From contig NZ_GG657738.1 in the NCBI RefSeq assembly GCF_000158815.1, forward strand, positions 3,262,080 through 3,326,079: a stretch of DNA of 64,000 nucleotides, given 5' to 3'. Source of the DNA: Micromonospora sp. ATCC 39149. GTDB taxonomy: Bacteria; Actinomycetota; Actinomycetes; Mycobacteriales; Micromonosporaceae. How positions within the stretch are numbered: the first letter of the stretch is position 1; each line of letters opens with the position of its first letter. Made by a program: the position numbers and the translations under genes. Under the pieces are notes generated by a model. The model did no database searches. It was given only the letters and a program-made list of their open reading frames with translations, and had not been told where the DNA came from. This document shows positions 52,686-62,067 of the stretch, piece by piece.

Positions 52686-54905
52686 CTAGTGCACCGTCTC
52701 AAGTTCCCGGACCGGTGGTGCCTCGTCCAGCGGCTCGTGGCCGCCGGGCAGCAGGCGGTCCAGCCACTTCGGCAGCCACCAGTTGGCGTTGCCGAGCAGG
52801 GTCATGGTCGCCGGTACCAGCACCATGCGCACGATCGTGGCGTCGACGAAGATGGCGGTGGCCAGGCCGAGGCCGAACATCTTCGTCGACGGGTCGTCCG
52901 CGACGGCGAAGGACAGGAAGACCGCCACCATGATGAGCGCGGCCGAGGTGATGACCCGAGCGGTGCCGGAGATGCCCCGCACGATCGCGGTGCGGTTCTC
53001 CCCGGTGCGCAGGTACTCCTCCCGCACCCGGGACAGCAGGAACACCTCGTAGTCCATGGACAGGCCGAACAGGATCGCGAACATGAACATCGGGATGAAC
53101 GACACGATCGGCACCGTGGACTCCAAACCGATCAGCGCGCCGCCCCAGCCCCACTGGAAGACCGCGACCATGATGCCGTAGGACGCGCCGATGCTCAGCA
53201 GGTTCAGCAGCACGGCTTTCAGCGGTACCAGCACCGAGCGGAACACCAGCAGCAGCAGCACGAAGGACAGCGCCAGCACGGCGCCGACGAACGCCGGCAT
53301 GCGGTCACTGGTCCGCTTCCCGACGTCGGACAGGCTCGCCGCGGCGCCGCCGACGTGGGCCTTCGCCGGGCCCGCACCGACCGCGCCGGGCAGGACGTCG
53401 GCGCGCAGCCGGGCGACGGTGTCCGTGGTGGCCTTCTCCTGCGGCCCGCTGGTCGGGAACAGCACCAGGGTCGCGATCCCGGTCGCCTGGTCGACCTGCA
53501 TCCCGGCGACCGACGCGATGCCCCGGTCGGCGGTGACTGCGGTGACGACCCGGTCCAGCGCGCCCGGATCCCCGGCGGTGGTCATGGCGATGATGACGGG
53601 ACCGTTGGCGCCTGGCCCGAAGCCTTCGGCGACGAGGTCGTACGCCCTGCGCTCCGTCCGGTTCTGCGGCATCGAGCCGTCGTCCGGCAGACCCACCCGC
53701 AGGCTGAGCACGGGCAGCATCGCGGCGAGCAGAAGCGCGGCGGCACAGACCGCGTAGAGCCCCGGGTGCCGGTTCACGTGCCCGATCCAGCGCACCCACC
53801 CGGTGCCCGCGGTGGTAGCGGCGCGCCGCCGGACGACGCGGCGCATCAGCCGGCCCGGGTGGCCCAGGCGGGCACCGGCGAGGCCGAGGAAGGCCGGCAG
53901 CAGCGTCACCGACGCGAGCACCATGATCAGCACGACCAGGGCGACCGCGAGCCCGCCGATCGTCATGAACGGCACGTCCGCGACCGCCATGCCGAGGATC
54001 GACACGACGACGGTGCCGCCGGCGAACACCACGGGCCGCCCGGCCGTGGCCACCGCCCGCGCCGTCGCCTCGGGCGGCTCGATGCCCGCGGCGAGGTACT
54101 CCCGGTGCCGGGCGAGCACGAACAGGGCGTAGTCGATGCCGACGCCGAGCCCGACCATGCTGCCGAGCACCGGCCCGAACGTCGGTACCTCGATGAACCT
54201 GGCCAGGACCGTCATCGTGGCGATGCCGACGGTCAGCCCGAAGATCGCCATGCCGATCGGGAGCGCAGCGGCGATGAGCGAGCCGAACGCCAGGAACAGG
54301 ATCGTGGCCGCAGCGAGGAGGCCGACCAACTCGCCGATGCCGGCGCCGGCATCGGAGAAGGCGAAGAACAGGTCCCCGCCCATCTCGATGCGCAGCGGCA
54401 GCTCACCGCGCAGCCGTTCCACGGCGGCGACCAGCGCGTCGAGGTCCTTGGCCGACAGCTCGTCCTGCGGCGGGTACTGCACCCGGATCAGCGCGATCCG
54501 CCCGTCGGCGGAAACCAGACCGGCGCGGACGGCGGCGTCGCCACCGGCCTCCAGCGCCTGGACCGGCTCGCCGGTGCCGAGCACGTGCGGGAGCTGCCGC
54601 ACCTCGGCCTGCAGCCGGGCCAGCGCCGTCCGCGCGGCACCCTGGTCGAAGAAGCTCACGCCGCCGTCGAGCGGGGTGACGACCACCTGGGCCGTCATGC
54701 CGTCCTGGCCGGTGCCGGTCTGCTCGATCAGCTCCGCGGCCAGCTGCGAGTCCAGCCCTGGAGCGGTCATTGAGTCGGCGGGCCGCCCACCGAACGCACT
54801 CGCGGCGACGACAGCGAGCACGGCGACGAGCAGCCAGGCCGCGATCATCCGCCACGGATGGCGGGCCGCGCCGCCGCCCAGACGGGAAAGGGCTTTCGAA
54901 AGCAT
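52686..54905 (-). CDS. MMPL-family (RND-type) membrane exporter
   Basis: The 739-residue protein starts MLSKALSRLGGGAARHPWRM (ATG 54905, GGAGGA upstream). It has the MMPL plan: one TM, an extracytoplasmic domain (~35-190), five TMs (GELVGLLAAATILFLAFGSL, GSMVGLGVGIDYALFVLARH), a second extracytoplasmic domain and a matching TM set (MFMFAILFGLSMDYEVFLLS). The paired GIDYALF and SMDYEVF motifs hold the proton-relay Asp-Tyr. It probably exports a lipid or small molecule. It is divergent from the kinase/regulator pair, which likely controls it. Its TAG stop shares the IS701 target. Confidence 0.93.
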   Translation of the reverse strand: MLSKALSRLGGGAARHPWRMIAAWLLVAVLAVVAASAFGGRPADSMTAPGLDSQLAAELIEQTGTGQDGMTAQVVVTPLDGGVSFFDQGAARTALARLQAEVRQLPHVLGTGEPVQALEAGGDAAVRAGLVSADGRIALIRVQYPPQDELSAKDLDALVAAVERLRGELPLRIEMGGDLFFAFSDAGAGIGELVGLLAAATILFLAFGSLIAAALPIGMAIFGLTVGIATMTVLARFIEVPTFGPVLGSMVGLGVGIDYALFVLARHREYLAAGIEPPEATARAVATAGRPVVFAGGTVVVSILGMAVADVPFMTIGGLAVALVVLIMVLASVTLLPAFLGLAGARLGHPGRLMRRVVRRRAATTAGTGWVRWIGHVNRHPGLYAVCAAALLLAAMLPVLSLRVGLPDDGSMPQNRTERRAYDLVAEGFGPGANGPVIIAMTTAGDPGALDRVVTAVTADRGIASVAGMQVDQATGIATLVLFPTSGPQEKATTDTVARLRADVLPGAVGAGPAKAHVGGAAASLSDVGKRTSDRMPAFVGAVLALSFVLLLLVFRSVLVPLKAVLLNLLSIGASYGIMVAVFQWGWGGALIGLESTVPIVSFIPMFMFAILFGLSMDYEVFLLSRVREEYLRTGENRTAIVRGISGTARVITSAALIMVAVFLSFAVADDPSTKMFGLGLATAIFVDATIVRMVLVPATMTLLGNANWWLPKWLDRLLPGGHEPLDEAPPVRELETVH

Positions 54906-55081
54906 CGGGGTCCTCCAATGACCTCTTCGGCCGCTGTACCCCGGCCGCCGATGCAAAGGCTCGTCGTCGCAGCACCGGCGGGCATCGGCCTGCGAGCCGC
55001 AGATCCGTCCCTCCCCGGGCCGAGCGGTCCGCCGTTCTTTCGGCCGATGCGCGCGCCGGTGCGATCCCTAGGCTGGAAAGC

Positions 55082-56257
55082 GTGCTGACCGATGACCTGC
55101 GAAATCTGTGGACCGAGCCGCGGCCCCCCGACGTGCCCGTACGGGTGTGGCGGGACTGGGCGCTGCTCGCCGCGGGACTGGGCACCGCGGTCACCGAGGC
55201 CACGCTGCGCGACGACCTCGTGTGGCGGCCGGTGGCCCTCGTGCTCGCCGTCTGGTTGTGCGCGTTGCTCATGTGGCGCCGGACCCGGCCGCTGGCGGCG
55301 GTCGCGCTCGGGTTCGGTGCGATAATCCTGCTCGGGCTGGCGTCACTGGTAGCGGACCCGAGCGAGCCGGTCGGGCTTGGCAGCAGCGTGATCGCGCTGC
55401 TGCTGGTGTATGCGCTGCTCCGGTGGGGATCGGGACGGGAGATCGTCCTGGGTATCGGGATCCTCCTCGCGGCGTTCGTCGTCCAGGCGGTCGAGGACGA
55501 CATCACCCCGCCCGCCGAGCAGATCGCGGGGTTCGGGTTCCTGTTCATGCCGGCGGTGATCGGGGCGTCGGTGCGGTTCCAGGCGACCGCCCGCGAGCGG
55601 CTCCTGGACGGGGTGCGCTCCAGAGAGCGTGAGCGACTGGCCCGGGAGCTGCACGACACCGTGGCCCATCACGTCTCCGCGATCGTCGTCCGCGCTCAGG
55701 CGGGCCGGGTGCTCGCGGCCGTGGACCCTGCCGCCACCGTCGAGGCGCTGGAGGGCGTCGAGGAGGAGGGCGCGCGCACGCTGGAGGAGATGCGGGCCAT
55801 GGTCGCCGCGCTGCGGGACCGCGGCACCGGCGCCGAGCTGGCCCCCATCGCCGGGGTCACGGACCTGGAGCGGCTGCTGAGCGGCACCGGCGGCGGGCTC
55901 CCGATCGACCTGCGGCTCGACGGCGACCTGGACGCGCTGCCACCGGCCGTGGACGCGGCGGTCTACCGCATCGTGCAGGAGTCGGTGACCAACGCCCGGC
56001 GGCACTCCGTTGACGCCAGCGGGATCATCGTCCGGGTCACCGGCGAGCCGGAGCGGATCACGGTGACGGTGCGCAACGACGGGGTCCGCGCCGGCAAGGG
56101 CCGCGATGGGTATGGTCTGGCGGGGCTGCGCGAGCGGGCCGCGATACTCGGCGGCGAGCTACGGGCCGGGCCGGGCGCCGAGCACGGCTGGCAGGTCGAG
56201 GCCGAGCTGCCCCGGGGGAGGACGCACAGTGCAGCCCATTCGCGTCGTCATCGCTGA
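55082..56257 (+). CDS. NarL-type sensor histidine kinase
   Basis: The 391-residue protein starts VLTDDLRNLWTEPRPPDVPV (GTG 55082). Membrane segments lie in the first ~165 residues (VWRPVALVLAVWLCALLMWR, LGFGAIILLGLASLVADPSE, SSVIALLLVYALLRWG). The HisKA_3 dimerisation motif RERERLARELHDTVAHHVSA has phospho-acceptor His191. The ATPase domain shows YRIVQESVTNARRHS (N box) and GRDGYGLAGLRERAAILGGE (G box). It overlaps the response-regulator gene by 29 bases. The signal is unknown; cell-envelope stress or the MMPL substrate is plausible. Confidence 0.93.
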   Translation: MLTDDLRNLWTEPRPPDVPVRVWRDWALLAAGLGTAVTEATLRDDLVWRPVALVLAVWLCALLMWRRTRPLAAVALGFGAIILLGLASLVADPSEPVGLGSSVIALLLVYALLRWGSGREIVLGIGILLAAFVVQAVEDDITPPAEQIAGFGFLFMPAVIGASVRFQATARERLLDGVRSRERERLARELHDTVAHHVSAIVVRAQAGRVLAAVDPAATVEALEGVEEEGARTLEEMRAMVAALRDRGTGAELAPIAGVTDLERLLSGTGGGLPIDLRLDGDLDALPPAVDAAVYRIVQESVTNARRHSVDASGIIVRVTGEPERITVTVRNDGVRAGKGRDGYGLAGLRERAAILGGELRAGPGAEHGWQVEAELPRGRTHSAAHSRRHR

Positions 56258-56894
56258 CGATCAGGCCATCATCCGCACGGGGCTGCGGATCATGCTGGAC
56301 GTCCAGCCCGACATCGAGGTGGTCGGCGAGGCGTCCGACGGGCGCGAGGCCGTGCGGCTCGCCCGTGACCTGCGGCCCGACGTCTGCCTGTTCGACATCC
56401 GGATGCCGGTCCTCGACGGGCTGGAGGCCACCCGTCAGCTCGCCGGACCCGGCGTCGCCGACCCCTTCGTGGTCGTCGTGATCACCACGTTCGACCTCGA
56501 CGAGCATGTCTACGGTGCACTGCGCGCGGGCGCCCGCGGGTTCCTGCTCAAGGACGCCGGGCCGGAGCTGCTGGTCCAGGCCGTCCGGTCGGCGGCGGAC
56601 GGTCAGGCGCTCATCGCCCCGAGCGTCACGGTGCGCCTGCTGCAGGCGTTCGCTGACGTGCCGGTCGGGCGGCCCATGACACAGCCGGTCGTCCCGGTCA
56701 CCGCCCGCGAGGAGGACGTGCTCATCGCCGTCGCCCGGGGGCTGACCAACGTGGAGATCGCCGACGCCCTGCACATCAGTCTGAGCACGGTGAAGACCCA
56801 CCTCGCGAGCCTGATGGGCAAGCTCGGCGTCCGGAACCGGGTTGAGATCGCGATGTGGGCGTACGAGACCCGCCGCATCGTCCCCGGCGCCTAG
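56229..56894 (+). CDS. NarL/FixJ-type response regulator
   Basis: The 221-residue protein starts VQPIRVVIADDQAIIRTGLR (GTG 56229). Acidic pocket Asp10-Asp11, phospho-acceptor Asp56 in DVCLFDIRMPVLDGLEATRQ, Thr in VVVITTFDLDEHVY and Lys in RGFLLKDAGPELL form a complete receiver. The C-terminal LuxR-type helix-turn-helix is VTAREEDVLIAVARGLTNVE and IADALHISLSTVKTHLASLM. It is cotranslated with the kinase and is the expected regulator of the divergent MMPL gene. Confidence 0.95.
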   Translation: MQPIRVVIADDQAIIRTGLRIMLDVQPDIEVVGEASDGREAVRLARDLRPDVCLFDIRMPVLDGLEATRQLAGPGVADPFVVVVITTFDLDEHVYGALRAGARGFLLKDAGPELLVQAVRSAADGQALIAPSVTVRLLQAFADVPVGRPMTQPVVPVTAREEDVLIAVARGLTNVEIADALHISLSTVKTHLASLMGKLGVRNRVEIAMWAYETRRIVPGA

Positions 56895-57157
56895 CTACTT
56901 CGAGCTGAAAAAGTCGGTGTAGTGGCGGGGCCGGCGTGGGCTGCCGGCGTGCCCGGAGGGCGGGTGGCCGGGTTATGCCGTCGTGATCCTGAAACATCAG
57001 GCGCCCGGCTCGCCGCAACGGAGGCCGGACTTGCCGGCAGGAACAGCCAAAGCAGCTCATGCAGCGAGCCGTGCCAGGCTAGCTCGTGCGTACGCCATGG
57101 TGCAGTCGGCACGCGGGCAGGACTGCCGCCAGAGCACCCCCTGCGACGTGCGTCGAT

Positions 57158-57910
57158 CTACCTGGGCGGTCCTGACGGCTGCGGCATGAAGACTCCGTAT
57201 CCGAAGTGGCTGAGCTGGCCCAGCGCGAGCGGTCCTTCGTGGTCCTGGTCGAACTCCAGGCTGACGCCGAGTCCTGGCCGGGCGTCGTTGAGCTTTTCTG
57301 GTGGGAGGCGGTATCGGCGGAAGGCGCGGGCCCAGTGGTCGGAGAGGCCTTTGTCTGGGCTGAGACGGGTGACGGTCGCTGTTGGGAGGTTGCGGTAGTT
57401 GAGTTCGGTTCGGATGTCGGCGGTGATGTACTCGTCGAGGGTTTGTCGTTTCGGGTATCGGACCGGTAGGTAGGGGGTGAGGCTGCGCCACCGTCTGGCC
57501 GGGCCCCAGAGCTCGGGTGCTACCTGGATCGGTGTGCCGGTCGCCTGCAGGAGGAGGTCGACTTCGGGGAATCCCTTGACCTGGTAGCCGCTGCGGCGTC
57601 CGGAGGCACGGCGGATGCCGATGAGGTGGCTGACTTCGTCGAGCATGAGTCCGCCGGGTACCCAGACGAGGAAACCGGTAACGGTGGCGCCGGGCTCGGG
57701 TCCGGTGGGGATGGGAATCCAGTGGGCGTGTTGGTGGTTTGTTGCCGCGCCTCGTTGGCCGAACACGGCGGGTCGTGGGCCGTCGAGTCTGCTTGCGGCG
57801 ATTCGGTGGATCTCGTCGGCGAGGATCACGCCGTGGGTGGTCTTGAGGGGGACGCGGGAGGTGACGGCGAAGCGGATCGCGGTGATGGCGCTGTCGAATT
57901 GCCGTGTGGC
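57158..57910 (-). pseudogene. Type I-U/I-G CRISPR protein Csb2, orphan C-terminal part
   Basis: The minus strand gives about 250 residues: IRFAVTSRVPLKTTHGVILA, DEIHRIAASRLDGPRPAVFG, TNHQHAHWIPIPTGPEPGAT, GFLVWVPGGLMLDEVSHLIG, WGPARRWRSLTPYLPVRYPK, RTELNYRNLPTATVTRLSPD and LALGQLSHFGYGVFMP. The HxHAHWxP, VxVPxGL, WxSxTPYxPxR and GxLxxGxxxHFGxGxF blocks match the C-terminal half of Csb2 (GSU0054, the Cas5/Cas6-like subunit). The N-terminal half is missing at the junction with the HNH gene. No other cas gene and no repeat array lie in the window. Confidence 0.68.
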
Positions 57911-57952
57911 GCACGACCGACTACGAAGACGCCCGGGCTCGCACAACCCCGT

Positions 57953-58585
57953 GTGCGCGCCGTGACGCTGACACTCGCCACGCTCGTCGGTGCGCTTCTC
58001 TCGGCCACCAGCGCGGGGACCGCGGAGGCGACGCCGCCGGGGATCCCCTCCAAGGCGACCGCGCAGTCGCAGCTCAACGCCCTCACCGTTGCCAACGAGG
58101 GTTCCACCAGCGGCTACTCCCGCGACCTGTTCCCCCACTGGATCACCATCAGCGGCAGCTGCGACACGCGCGAGCAGGTTCTCAAGCGCGACGGCACCTC
58201 GGTCGTCGTCAACTCCTCATGCCAGGCCACATCAGGCCGCTGGTACAGCCCTTATGACGGGGCGACTTGGACCGCCGCGTCGGACGTCGACATCGACCAC
58301 GTGGCCCCCCTTGCCGAGGCATGGCGCTCCGGCGCGAACGCCTGGACGACCAGCCGCCGGCAGAGCTTCGCCAACGACCTGTCCCACCCGCAACTGATCG
58401 CGGTAACCGAAAACGTCAACCAATCCAAAGGCGATCAAGACCCGTCGACATGGCAACCATCGCTGTCGTCGTACCGCTGCACCTACAGCAAGATGTGGAT
58501 CACCGTAAAGTACGCCTGGGACCTGCGGCTGCAATCGTCAGAGAAGTCCCCCCTGCAAAGCATGCTCAACACCTGCTCGTCCTGA
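57953..58585 (+). CDS. Secreted HNH (DUF1524/GmrSD-type) nuclease
   Basis: The protein, about 210 residues long, starts VRAVTLTLATLVGALLSATS at GTG 57953, a signal peptide ending near TAEA. It contains LFPHWITISGSCDTREQVLK, the catalytic ASDVDIDHVAPLAEAWRSGA (DIDH), and WTTSRRQSFANDLSHPQLIA, VTENVNQSKGDQDPSTWQPS (N...K) with CTYSKMWITVKYAWDLRLQ. This is the common exported actinobacterial nuclease of the family. A degenerate second copy is at 32700-32960. It overlaps the lost N-terminus of the Csb2 fragment and is followed by a long perfect hairpin. Confidence 0.9.
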   Translation: MRAVTLTLATLVGALLSATSAGTAEATPPGIPSKATAQSQLNALTVANEGSTSGYSRDLFPHWITISGSCDTREQVLKRDGTSVVVNSSCQATSGRWYSPYDGATWTAASDVDIDHVAPLAEAWRSGANAWTTSRRQSFANDLSHPQLIAVTENVNQSKGDQDPSTWQPSLSSYRCTYSKMWITVKYAWDLRLQSSEKSPLQSMLNTCSS

Positions 58586-58598
58586 ACCCGCCCAACAT

Positions 58599-58640
58599 CT
58601 TGGCGTCGGCAGCCCCGCGAGCGGGGCTGCCGACGCCAAG
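58599..58640. terminator. 20-bp perfect palindromic hairpin after the HNH gene
   Basis: Arms 58599-58618 and 58621-58640 (left arm CTTGGCGTCGGCAGCCCCGC) are exact inverted copies separated by two bases, 14 bases after the HNH stop. It probably acts as a terminator for both strands. Confidence 0.8.
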
Positions 58641-58659
58641 GGGCCCGAGGCGGCAACCG

Positions 58660-58765
58660 CACCGCCGATCACCGAACGGCTCGCACCAGTCGGCCGAGCG
58701 CGCAACGTCAGAAGCACGCCGTCGATGTCCACGAAGATCAAGGGCCGCGTGACGCCACCAAGCAC
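58660..58765 (-). pseudogene. N-terminal fragment of a second HAD-like gene
   Basis: The minus strand reads VLGGVTRPLIFVDIDGVLLT, then LRARPTGASRSVIGGAVAAS, nearly the same as the start of the HAD protein at 37736. After about 35 residues it runs into the hairpin and HNH end, so it is truncated. Confidence 0.8.
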
Positions 58766-59023
58766 GAACGGAACCGTACTGCCGATCACCGATCCCGGCC
58801 CACGCTCGTCGCGCACCGCCCGCTCACTGACGTCGTTGTGCAGGCTCCCCGCTGACTACCTGGGCGGGCGAATCCCGTCTCATCGATCGGCTCCTCGGCG
58901 CACCGGCCGGGTCGCGCGGGCCTCGAACGGTTGATTCCGGCAGCGAACCCCCGGCACTAAACGCCACCGGTTCCTGACTTTCCGTAGGACCCCACGAACT
59001 GAAGGTGAACCGATGATGGAGGG

Positions 59024-60028
59024 ATGCTGGAGCAGATCGCGGTCAGCAGCGCCGGCCCGTCGGCGCGGCTCGCCGCCCGAATTCTCTGTGGACGGCTGAG
59101 GCGCCCACCTGCCGGCAACGTCGCTGCGGTGGCCCGGCTGATGACGGGTGCGCGGGACGAACGGGTCGCGGCGATGGCCGAGGAGGCCCTGGCCCTGGCC
59201 TGGGGCAGCGACCAGAAAGTGACCAACCGCGTCTGGGACACCCTGACCGCCACGCCGGGGCCGGCGTGGCGGTTCCTGCTCGCGCCCGCGCCGGACTGCC
59301 CGCACAAACCACGGGTACGGCTGGTCACCGCACCACCGGACGGTAGACGGGTGCTTGCGGCCGCCCTCAAGTCCGCCGATCCCGAGTTGCGCGGGGCGAC
59401 GGCCGACCTCCTGCGCGCCACCGACCACCCGATCCTCCTCGCCGACTTCGAGAGCGCGCTGGGAAGCACGCCGAAGCCGTTGCGCGAACCCATGGACGGG
59501 AAGCTGGAGGCCCGCGCGGTGCTCGATCTCGCGCTGACCAACACCCACCTGTGCCAGCCCGCGCCGCTCGGCGGGTACCGCGCCGGGCTCGCCATCGTGG
59601 CGATCCTGAAGAGGCGGTTCGACCTGCTCGACAGCTACGACCCAGCATCCCTGGTAGATGAGTTGGTGTGCCTCGACGACAGGGCGTTCCCGGCACCGGC
59701 GGCCGAGGGATACCGCCGGTGGCTACGTGCCCTGGGTCCCGGCCCGGGCCGCGAGCGACTGTGCGAGCTCGTCACCGATGGCTACCCCGGGGCGCTGGCT
59801 GCAATCGCGGACAGCGGCCAGGAGCCGGACTCGCCGGACCTGTTGCCAGCCTTCCTCTTCTGCATTGAGCAGTGGGAGCGGTACGACGCCCTGGACCCCG
59901 ACGGCGCCCTGCTCGAGAACTACATCATCAAGGAGGGCGACGACGCCGGAATGTACTTGTGGACGGTCGCGGAGCGCAACGGACGCCAGTTGCCAGCCCC
60001 GAGAGGTTTCGCCGACCCCGGGTTCTGA
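59024..60028 (+). CDS. Hypothetical helical-repeat protein
   Basis: The 334-residue protein starts MLEQIAVSSAGPSARLAARI. Alpha-helical repeats are suggested by NVAAVARLMTGARDERVAAM, EEALALAWGSDQKVTNRVWD, LAAALKSADPELRGATADLL and LVTDGYPGALAAIADSGQEP, a HEAT-like pattern. The end is ENYIIKEGDDAGMYLWTVAE. I do not recognise a family with known function. No signal peptide is visible. It stands alone between the HAD fragment and the convergent hypothetical gene. Confidence 0.7.
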   Translation: MLEQIAVSSAGPSARLAARILCGRLRRPPAGNVAAVARLMTGARDERVAAMAEEALALAWGSDQKVTNRVWDTLTATPGPAWRFLLAPAPDCPHKPRVRLVTAPPDGRRVLAAALKSADPELRGATADLLRATDHPILLADFESALGSTPKPLREPMDGKLEARAVLDLALTNTHLCQPAPLGGYRAGLAIVAILKRRFDLLDSYDPASLVDELVCLDDRAFPAPAAEGYRRWLRALGPGPGRERLCELVTDGYPGALAAIADSGQEPDSPDLLPAFLFCIEQWERYDALDPDGALLENYIIKEGDDAGMYLWTVAERNGRQLPAPRGFADPGF

Positions 60029-60149
60029 CGGTGGGCGGGCGGCGCCGGGTCAATCGGCCTCGACCGGCGCCTCGCCGATCCGGGCGAAGGTAGACCAGCG
60101 CGCAATGGTGGCACCTACACCCGACTCGCTGCCAGCTGGTTTCCATCGA

Positions 60150-60690
60150 TCAGGGACGTAGGCGGTGGCAGGTGCCTCCCGGTTCGACCAGGTGGGAGCA
60201 CAGCGTGCACCATAGCGCGGGTACGGTCTCGTGGATTGTTGCCCCGAAGACGACCGGGTTCGCGTCGGCAGCCTGCGCCGGTGCCCGGGTGAAGTACCGG
60301 ATGGTCCACACGTCTCGGTCGTGTGGCCAAGCGCTCAGCTGGGCCTGGACAGCGACACCCGCGTCGCCGTTTAGCCACCAGGAATCGGTCGGGCCGGTCG
60401 CTTCGGGTACGCGCTGCGGTAGGTGCCGCTCGTCCACTATTGGGGCCACGCCGCGCGGGGTGTAGCAGGTGAAGGTCCGATGGAACCAGCCGCTGACCGT
60501 CACGAGCAAGGCGTGGCTCTCCAGACGCTGATCGACGCAGCGCTCGATCACACGGTAGGACCACCGGCCGGGTCCCATGGCGGTGCGGCCGTCAGCAAGA
60601 ACGTCGACGCCCCAGGTCCAGTCGCCGTCGACGATTCCGGTGAAGGCCAGCCCGAGCGGGCTGCGATGAACCACCGCATCACCATCCGGC
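60150..60690 (-). pseudogene. Hypothetical protein, N-terminally truncated by IS6 sequence
   Basis: From the junction near 60690 the frame reads GDAVVHRSPLGLAFTGIVDG, DWTWGVDVLADGRTAMGPGR, ALLVTVSGWFHRTFTCYTPR and WTIRYFTRAPAQAADANPVV, ending CTLCSHLVEPGGTCHRLRP. It has normal protein character but no own start: upstream sequence is an IS6 transposase in the same frame, giving a chimeric open frame to 60848. The family is unknown. Confidence 0.6.
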
Positions 60691-60893
60691 CCGGTACACG
60701 TACCGCCAGACACCGTTGACCTTGACGTAGGTCTCGTCCACGAACCAGCGGTCACCAGGTAAATGACGAGCGAACCGGGCGGCATCGGCCAGTAGCGGGG
60801 TGAACCGCTGCACCCACCGGTAGACCATGACGTGATCCACCTCGACACCTCGCTCGACCAGCAACTCCTCCACTTCCGGGACTGTAAAACGAA
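60691..60893 (-). pseudogene. IS6-family transposase, N-terminal fragment
   Basis: The minus strand reads VPEVEELLVERGVEVDHVMV, YRWVQRFTPLLADAARFARH and GDRWFVDETYVKVNGVWRYV, with the first catalytic Asp (VDETYVKV). It stops at YRA where the hypothetical gene takes over. It belongs to the same family as 1640-2172. Confidence 0.85.
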
Positions 60894-60947
60894 CGGCCCT
60901 GTCTCACATTCGGTGTGACAGACAGTGGCCGTTGTCGTGGTTCCTAT

Positions 60948-61860
60948 GTGGAGGACGTCAACAGACTTGTACAGACGGTGTTCTCGGGGCTGTTGCCGCT
61001 GGTCATCGAGGACGTGACCGACGAGGGCGAGCGGATCGTCGTGCGGGCCCCGACGCCGCGGGACACCGCGGTCTGCCCGACGTGCGGGGCCTCGTCAGGG
61101 CGGGTCCACGGCTATCACTGACGCACGGTGGCTGACGTGCCGGTCGACGGGCGGCGGGGGTGGTCCGCGTGCGGGTACGGCGTCTGGTGTGCCCCACGCG
61201 CGGCTGCCGCCACACCTTCCGGGAACAGGTTCCCGGGAACTGGAGCGGTACCAGCGCCGCACGGCCCGTCTGAACAGGCAAGTCAAAGCCGTCGTCAAGG
61301 AGCTGGCGGGCCGGGCAGGGGCACGTCTGCCGGCGATACCGGCCATGGGCCTGTCCCGCCACACGGCCCTGCGCACCCTGCTGCGCATCCCGCTGCCCAC
61401 CGGGCGCACACCCCATGTGATCGGCGCCGACGATTTCGCCCTGCGCCGGCGGCACCGCTACGCCACCGTGGTGATCGACGCCGAGACCCATGAGCGGATC
61501 GACGTACTGCCCGACCGCACCGCCAACACCCTGCAAGCGTGGCTGCGCGAGCATCCCGGCGTCGAGGTCGTGTGCCGAGACGGCTCGGCCACCTACGCCG
61601 AAGCCATCCGCCGCGCCCTACCCCACGCGGTGCAGGTCGCGGACCGGTGGCACCTATGGCACAACCTGTGGGAAGCGACCCTCAGCGAGGTGAAGGCACA
61701 CAGCACCTGCTGGGCCCCCGTGCTGGACGCACCCATCTACGACGGGCCCCGCGCACAGACGACCCTGCAACGCTGGCACCAGGTCCACGACCTGCTCGAT
61801 TAGGGCGTGGGCCTGCTCGAATCCGCCCGCCGCCTACAACTGGCCCTGAACACCGTCAAA
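60948..61860 (+). pseudogene. ISL3-family transposase, multiply broken
   Basis: It starts VEDVNRLVQTVFSGLLPLVI, has the zinc-finger part AVCPTCGASSGRVHGYH and then an in-frame TGA (61119). After a shift come LERYQRRTARLNRQVKAVVK, MGLSRHTALRTLLRIPLPTG, HVIGADDFALRRRHRYATVV (first Asp) and [24 protein letters not shown] at 61801 and loss of the C-terminal third follow. Sequence at about 60895-60935 may be its left end. Confidence 0.88.
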
Positions 61861-62067
61861 CGCCACGCACGCACCCGATGACGGCAACCCCGGCGAACGG
61901 CTGCGACCCCGTCCAGCACATGACCACCCAAGGTAACCGTCGCCGCCTGCCACCGGACCTGGTAGAGATTGGAGAGACATCACCCGGCCAAAGCAATAGA
62001 CACGCCGCTACCTGCCAGCTTTAGAGGCTCAGCCAACTCTGAATCTGCAAGCACCGGGCGGCGCCTT

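Noticed and set aside
52689-54773. 694-residue open frame on the plus strand
   Set aside because: It is antisense to the MMPL gene, is rich in His, Arg, Asp and Gly from high-GC complementarity, and has no family character.
56895-57157. Possible CRISPR repeats next to the Csb2 fragment
   Set aside because: I looked for repeated 28-37 base units with regular spacing on both sides of the fragment and found none.
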